Both the position numbers and the translations under genes were made by a program. DNA of 7,110 bases, taken from the NCBI GenBank assembly GCA_023434535.1, contig JAEYSR010000194.1, positions 1 through 7,110 of the forward strand, written 5' to 3'. The notes under the pieces were generated by a model. That model was not told where the DNA came from, made no database searches, and saw only the letters and a program-made list of their open reading frames with translations. The DNA comes from Actinomycetes bacterium. GTDB taxonomy: Bacteria > Actinomycetota > Acidimicrobiia > Acidimicrobiales > Microtrichaceae. Positions 5,506 through 7,110 of the stretch are shown here, piece by piece. How positions within the stretch are numbered: position 1 is the first letter of the stretch; every line of letters begins with the position of its first letter.

Positions 5506-6429
5506 TCAGCCTGCCGGCGACGCCGCGCACATGCGCTGGCCGAGCGGGCCGAGGTGGGCGGCGAGCAGCCGGGTCCAGTGGTCGCGCACCTCGGGCCGGG
5601 CTCGGCAGGCGATGCGGAACAGCCGACGTGCGTCGCGGCCCTTCTGGAGTCGGGCCGCCGCCACGCCACCGGAGGTCGCGTACCGGGCGAGCAGGCGCTC
5701 GTCGGGGATCGGGGTCCGCGCGAGTGCGTCGAGCCCCTGCAGCGCCAGGTGGAGCTGCAGCTCGTCGTCGGTGCGCTGGGCAGCGGAGCCGGCTCCGTCC
5801 TCGGGGGCGGAGTCGTGCCACGACAGCAGCAGCTCGGGGCTGTGCACCACCACGTCGCCGTCGAGCATCGCCAGGTCCAGGGCCACCCGCCCGTAGTGGC
5901 CGGCCGGCTCGCGCTCGCCGTCGCCCCGGCCGAGTGCGAGCTCGGGGCCGATGAGCTCCGCAGCGGCCAGCAGACGCTGCGTGGAGGTCGCAAAGGCCCC
6001 GGCCCGGAGGCACGCCACGGTGCCGTCGCCGCCGTCGACCGGCCGGAACTCGGTCACGGTGCCCCGGGCGTCGATCTGGCGGCCGCCGCAGCTGACGAAG
6101 CCGGCGCCCGAGGAGTCGACCAGCCGTCCGGTCCGTGCCAGCCATCCGGCGTCGGCCTCGACGTCGGGGCTGATCACGGTGGCCCACCGACCCGTCGCCG
6201 CGGCCAGCGCCGCGGCGCACGCCGAGTCGGCCCCGTCGGTGTCGACGATCACGACCCGGTCGTCCGCGACCGTCCGGACGGCGTCCATCGTGCGGTCGCT
6301 CGACCCGAGGTCGACGACCAGGAGCTCGAGGTCGCCGAACGTCTGTGCGAGCACACCGGCGACGGCCCGGCCGACGACGTCGGCACGGTCCCTGACCGGG
6401 AGCACGACGCTGAACCGGGGATGACGCAC
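5506..6429 (-). CDS. Family 2-like glycosyltransferase with altered acidic motifs
   Basis: A 307-residue cytoplasmic protein whose first 110 residues follow the GT-A fold of glycosyltransferase family 2: FSVVLPVRDRADVVGRAV (6-23), VLAQTFGDLELLVVDLGSSD (26-45), and A-rich TGRWATVISPDVEADAGWL (79-97). Family members pass a sugar from a nucleotide donor to a lipid or glycan acceptor. Two key spots differ from the usual pattern: the VDDGS motif reads VDLGSS (Asp40 then Leu41), and the DXD region reads SPDVE (only Asp89 kept). The C-terminal part (about 225-307) is helical and Ala/Arg-rich, ending in a basic segment, without membrane helices. The start is GTG 6429, which puts the first beta strand six residues in. 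No ribosome binding site precedes it; a short hairpin stands there instead. It follows the membrane protein gene by 41 bases, so the two probably form one operon. It may be active with an unusual metal site or be a degenerate homologue. Confidence 0.82.
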   Translation of the reverse strand: MRHPRFSVVLPVRDRADVVGRAVAGVLAQTFGDLELLVVDLGSSDRTMDAVRTVADDRVVIVDTDGADSACAAALAAATGRWATVISPDVEADAGWLARTGRLVDSSGAGFVSCGGRQIDARGTVTEFRPVDGGDGTVACLRAGAFATSTQRLLAAAELIGPELALGRGDGEREPAGHYGRVALDLAMLDGDVVVHSPELLLSWHDSAPEDGAGSAAQRTDDELQLHLALQGLDALARTPIPDERLLARYATSGGVAAARLQKGRDARRLFRIACRARPEVRDHWTRLLAAHLGPLGQRMCAASPAG

Positions 6430-6470
6430 GTCACCATGATGGGGCCGCAGGCGGCCGCGACCGCGGACCG

Positions 6471-7110
6471 TCAGTTGTCGGACGCAGGGAGCATCCGGTA
6501 GACGGCGACGTCGCCGTCCTCTGCGATCGGCTGGAGGGTGAGTTGGCGGCCGAGCTCGGAGAGCGTCCAGAGGTGGCCGTAGGTGGGCTGCTCGTCCACC
6601 CACACGAGGCACGTCGGCGTGTCGTCGAGCGTGGGGATGAGGCGCTCGAGGTCGTCGACGCGCTCGTTCGACTCCAGCCCGGTGCGCCGTGGGCTCCACT
6701 CGGCCTGCTCCTCCGGGTAGAGGGCGTTGGGGAGGTTGGAGACCACCCGGCAGTCGTCGGGGATGGCGTCGAGCGCCGGGTTGTCGCGCACCTTCTCGAA
6801 GTTGTCCGCCGCGTAGTTCCCCTCGAAGTAGGGGTTGCCCGCGGCGAACGCCACGACGGCGACCAGCCCGGCGACGATGTTCGCTCCGGCCCAGATCCGC
6901 GCGGTGAGCAGGCCCCGTGCGGGCCATGCAGGGCCGAGGTCGCCGAGTCGGTCGACGAGCCGGAGCCCGCACACCATGAGCGGCAGGTACGCCGGCTCGA
7001 GCAGGCGCAGGTCGAGCTGGTTCAGCGCCGTGGTCGTGCGGACGTACAGCATGTACGCCATGTAGAGGATGGCGAACCCGACCAGCAGTCCGAGCGGGCG
7101 ACCCGCGAGG
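6471..7110 (-). CDS. Polytopic membrane protein, C-terminal part; possibly GT-C-like
   Basis: The gene runs off the right edge; 212 codons are visible, in frame from base 7109. An ATG at 7061 lies inside a hydrophobic stretch that continues to the edge, so it is very unlikely to be the true start. Visible hydrophobic segments lie at about residues 5-22 and 72-90, with a weaker one at 38-50 (PAYLPLMVCGLRL); residues counted from the edge. After GNPYFEGNY comes a soluble tail of about 110 residues, probably extracytoplasmic, with CRVVSNLPNALY (120-131) and TCLVWVDEQPTY (166-177) and ending VAVYRMLPASDN. The layout of membrane helices, a RLLEPAYLP-like loop and a tail with an SN-P-ALY motif recalls actinobacterial GT-C-fold mannosyl- or arabinosyltransferase-like proteins that use polyprenyl-phosphate sugars. 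The catalytic N-terminal half is outside the window, so this is an inference. The glycosyltransferase gene downstream fits an envelope-glycan role. Confidence 0.75.
   Translation of the reverse strand, partial: LAGRPLGLLVGFAILYMAYMLYVRTTTALNQLDLRLLEPAYLPLMVCGLRLVDRLGDLGPAWPARGLLTARIWAGANIVAGLVAVVAFAAGNPYFEGNYAADNFEKVRDNPALDAIPDDCRVVSNLPNALYPEEQAEWSPRRTGLESNERVDDLERLIPTLDDTPTCLVWVDEQPTYGHLWTLSELGRQLTLQPIAEDGDVAVYRMLPASDN

Noticed and set aside
5476..6501. Plus-strand open frame of 341 codons antisense to the glycosyltransferase
   Set aside because: Low-complexity Gly/Arg/Val translation with no motif, while the minus strand shows a family 2 glycosyltransferase pattern.
6430..6972. Upstream extension of the glycosyltransferase frame to a 488-codon protein
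   Set aside because: The extension overlaps the membrane protein gene and translates to Arg/Pro-rich sequence. The glycosyltransferase fold begins just after GTG 6429.
7061..7061. ATG at 7061 as the start of the membrane protein
   Set aside because: The frame is open to the window edge and the hydrophobic segment continues upstream of it, so the gene is cut by the edge.

Overview
The window is a dense, very GC-rich stretch with frequent GTG starts, few intergenic gaps and long open antisense frames. It also carries an F420-type flavin/deazaflavin oxidoreductase resembling mycobacterial Rv2074. This points to a chromosomal segment of an actinobacterium; a lineage such as Acidimicrobiia is possible, but that is a guess. 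I see no tRNA, rRNA, CRISPR array, insertion sequence or phage gene.

Left part (1-1401, plus strand): the main part of an unrecognised protein of about 320 residues, open to the left edge, is followed by a small ketosteroid-isomerase-like NTF2-fold protein with all three expected catalytic residues. A long inverted repeat at 1405-1460 closes this plus-strand block. It faces the minus-strand block and looks like a bidirectional terminator.

Middle part (1468-5351, minus strand, read right to left): an ABC ATPase of the MacB/LolD type is followed after 4 bases by an 883-residue, ten-helix MacB/FtsX permease. A short gap then leads to the F420-dependent pyridoxamine-oxidase-fold protein. ATPase and permease should form one exporter or membrane-extraction machine; no adaptor or substrate gene is next to them. 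The last gene may be co-transcribed but need not share function.

Right part (5506-7110, minus strand): the C-terminal half of a polytopic membrane protein with an extracytoplasmic tail, possibly a GT-C-like glycosyltransferase, precedes a family-2-like glycosyltransferase whose usual acidic motifs are altered. The pair suggests cell-envelope glycan or glycolipid work. A 154-base gap with strong inverted repeats separates this block from the ABC operon and probably holds its promoter and a terminator.

Most of the window looks like ordinary chromosomal housekeeping and envelope genes. I find no convincing new multi-gene system. The items most worth a second look are the unrecognised first protein, the altered glycosyltransferase motifs and the structured gap at 5433-5500.
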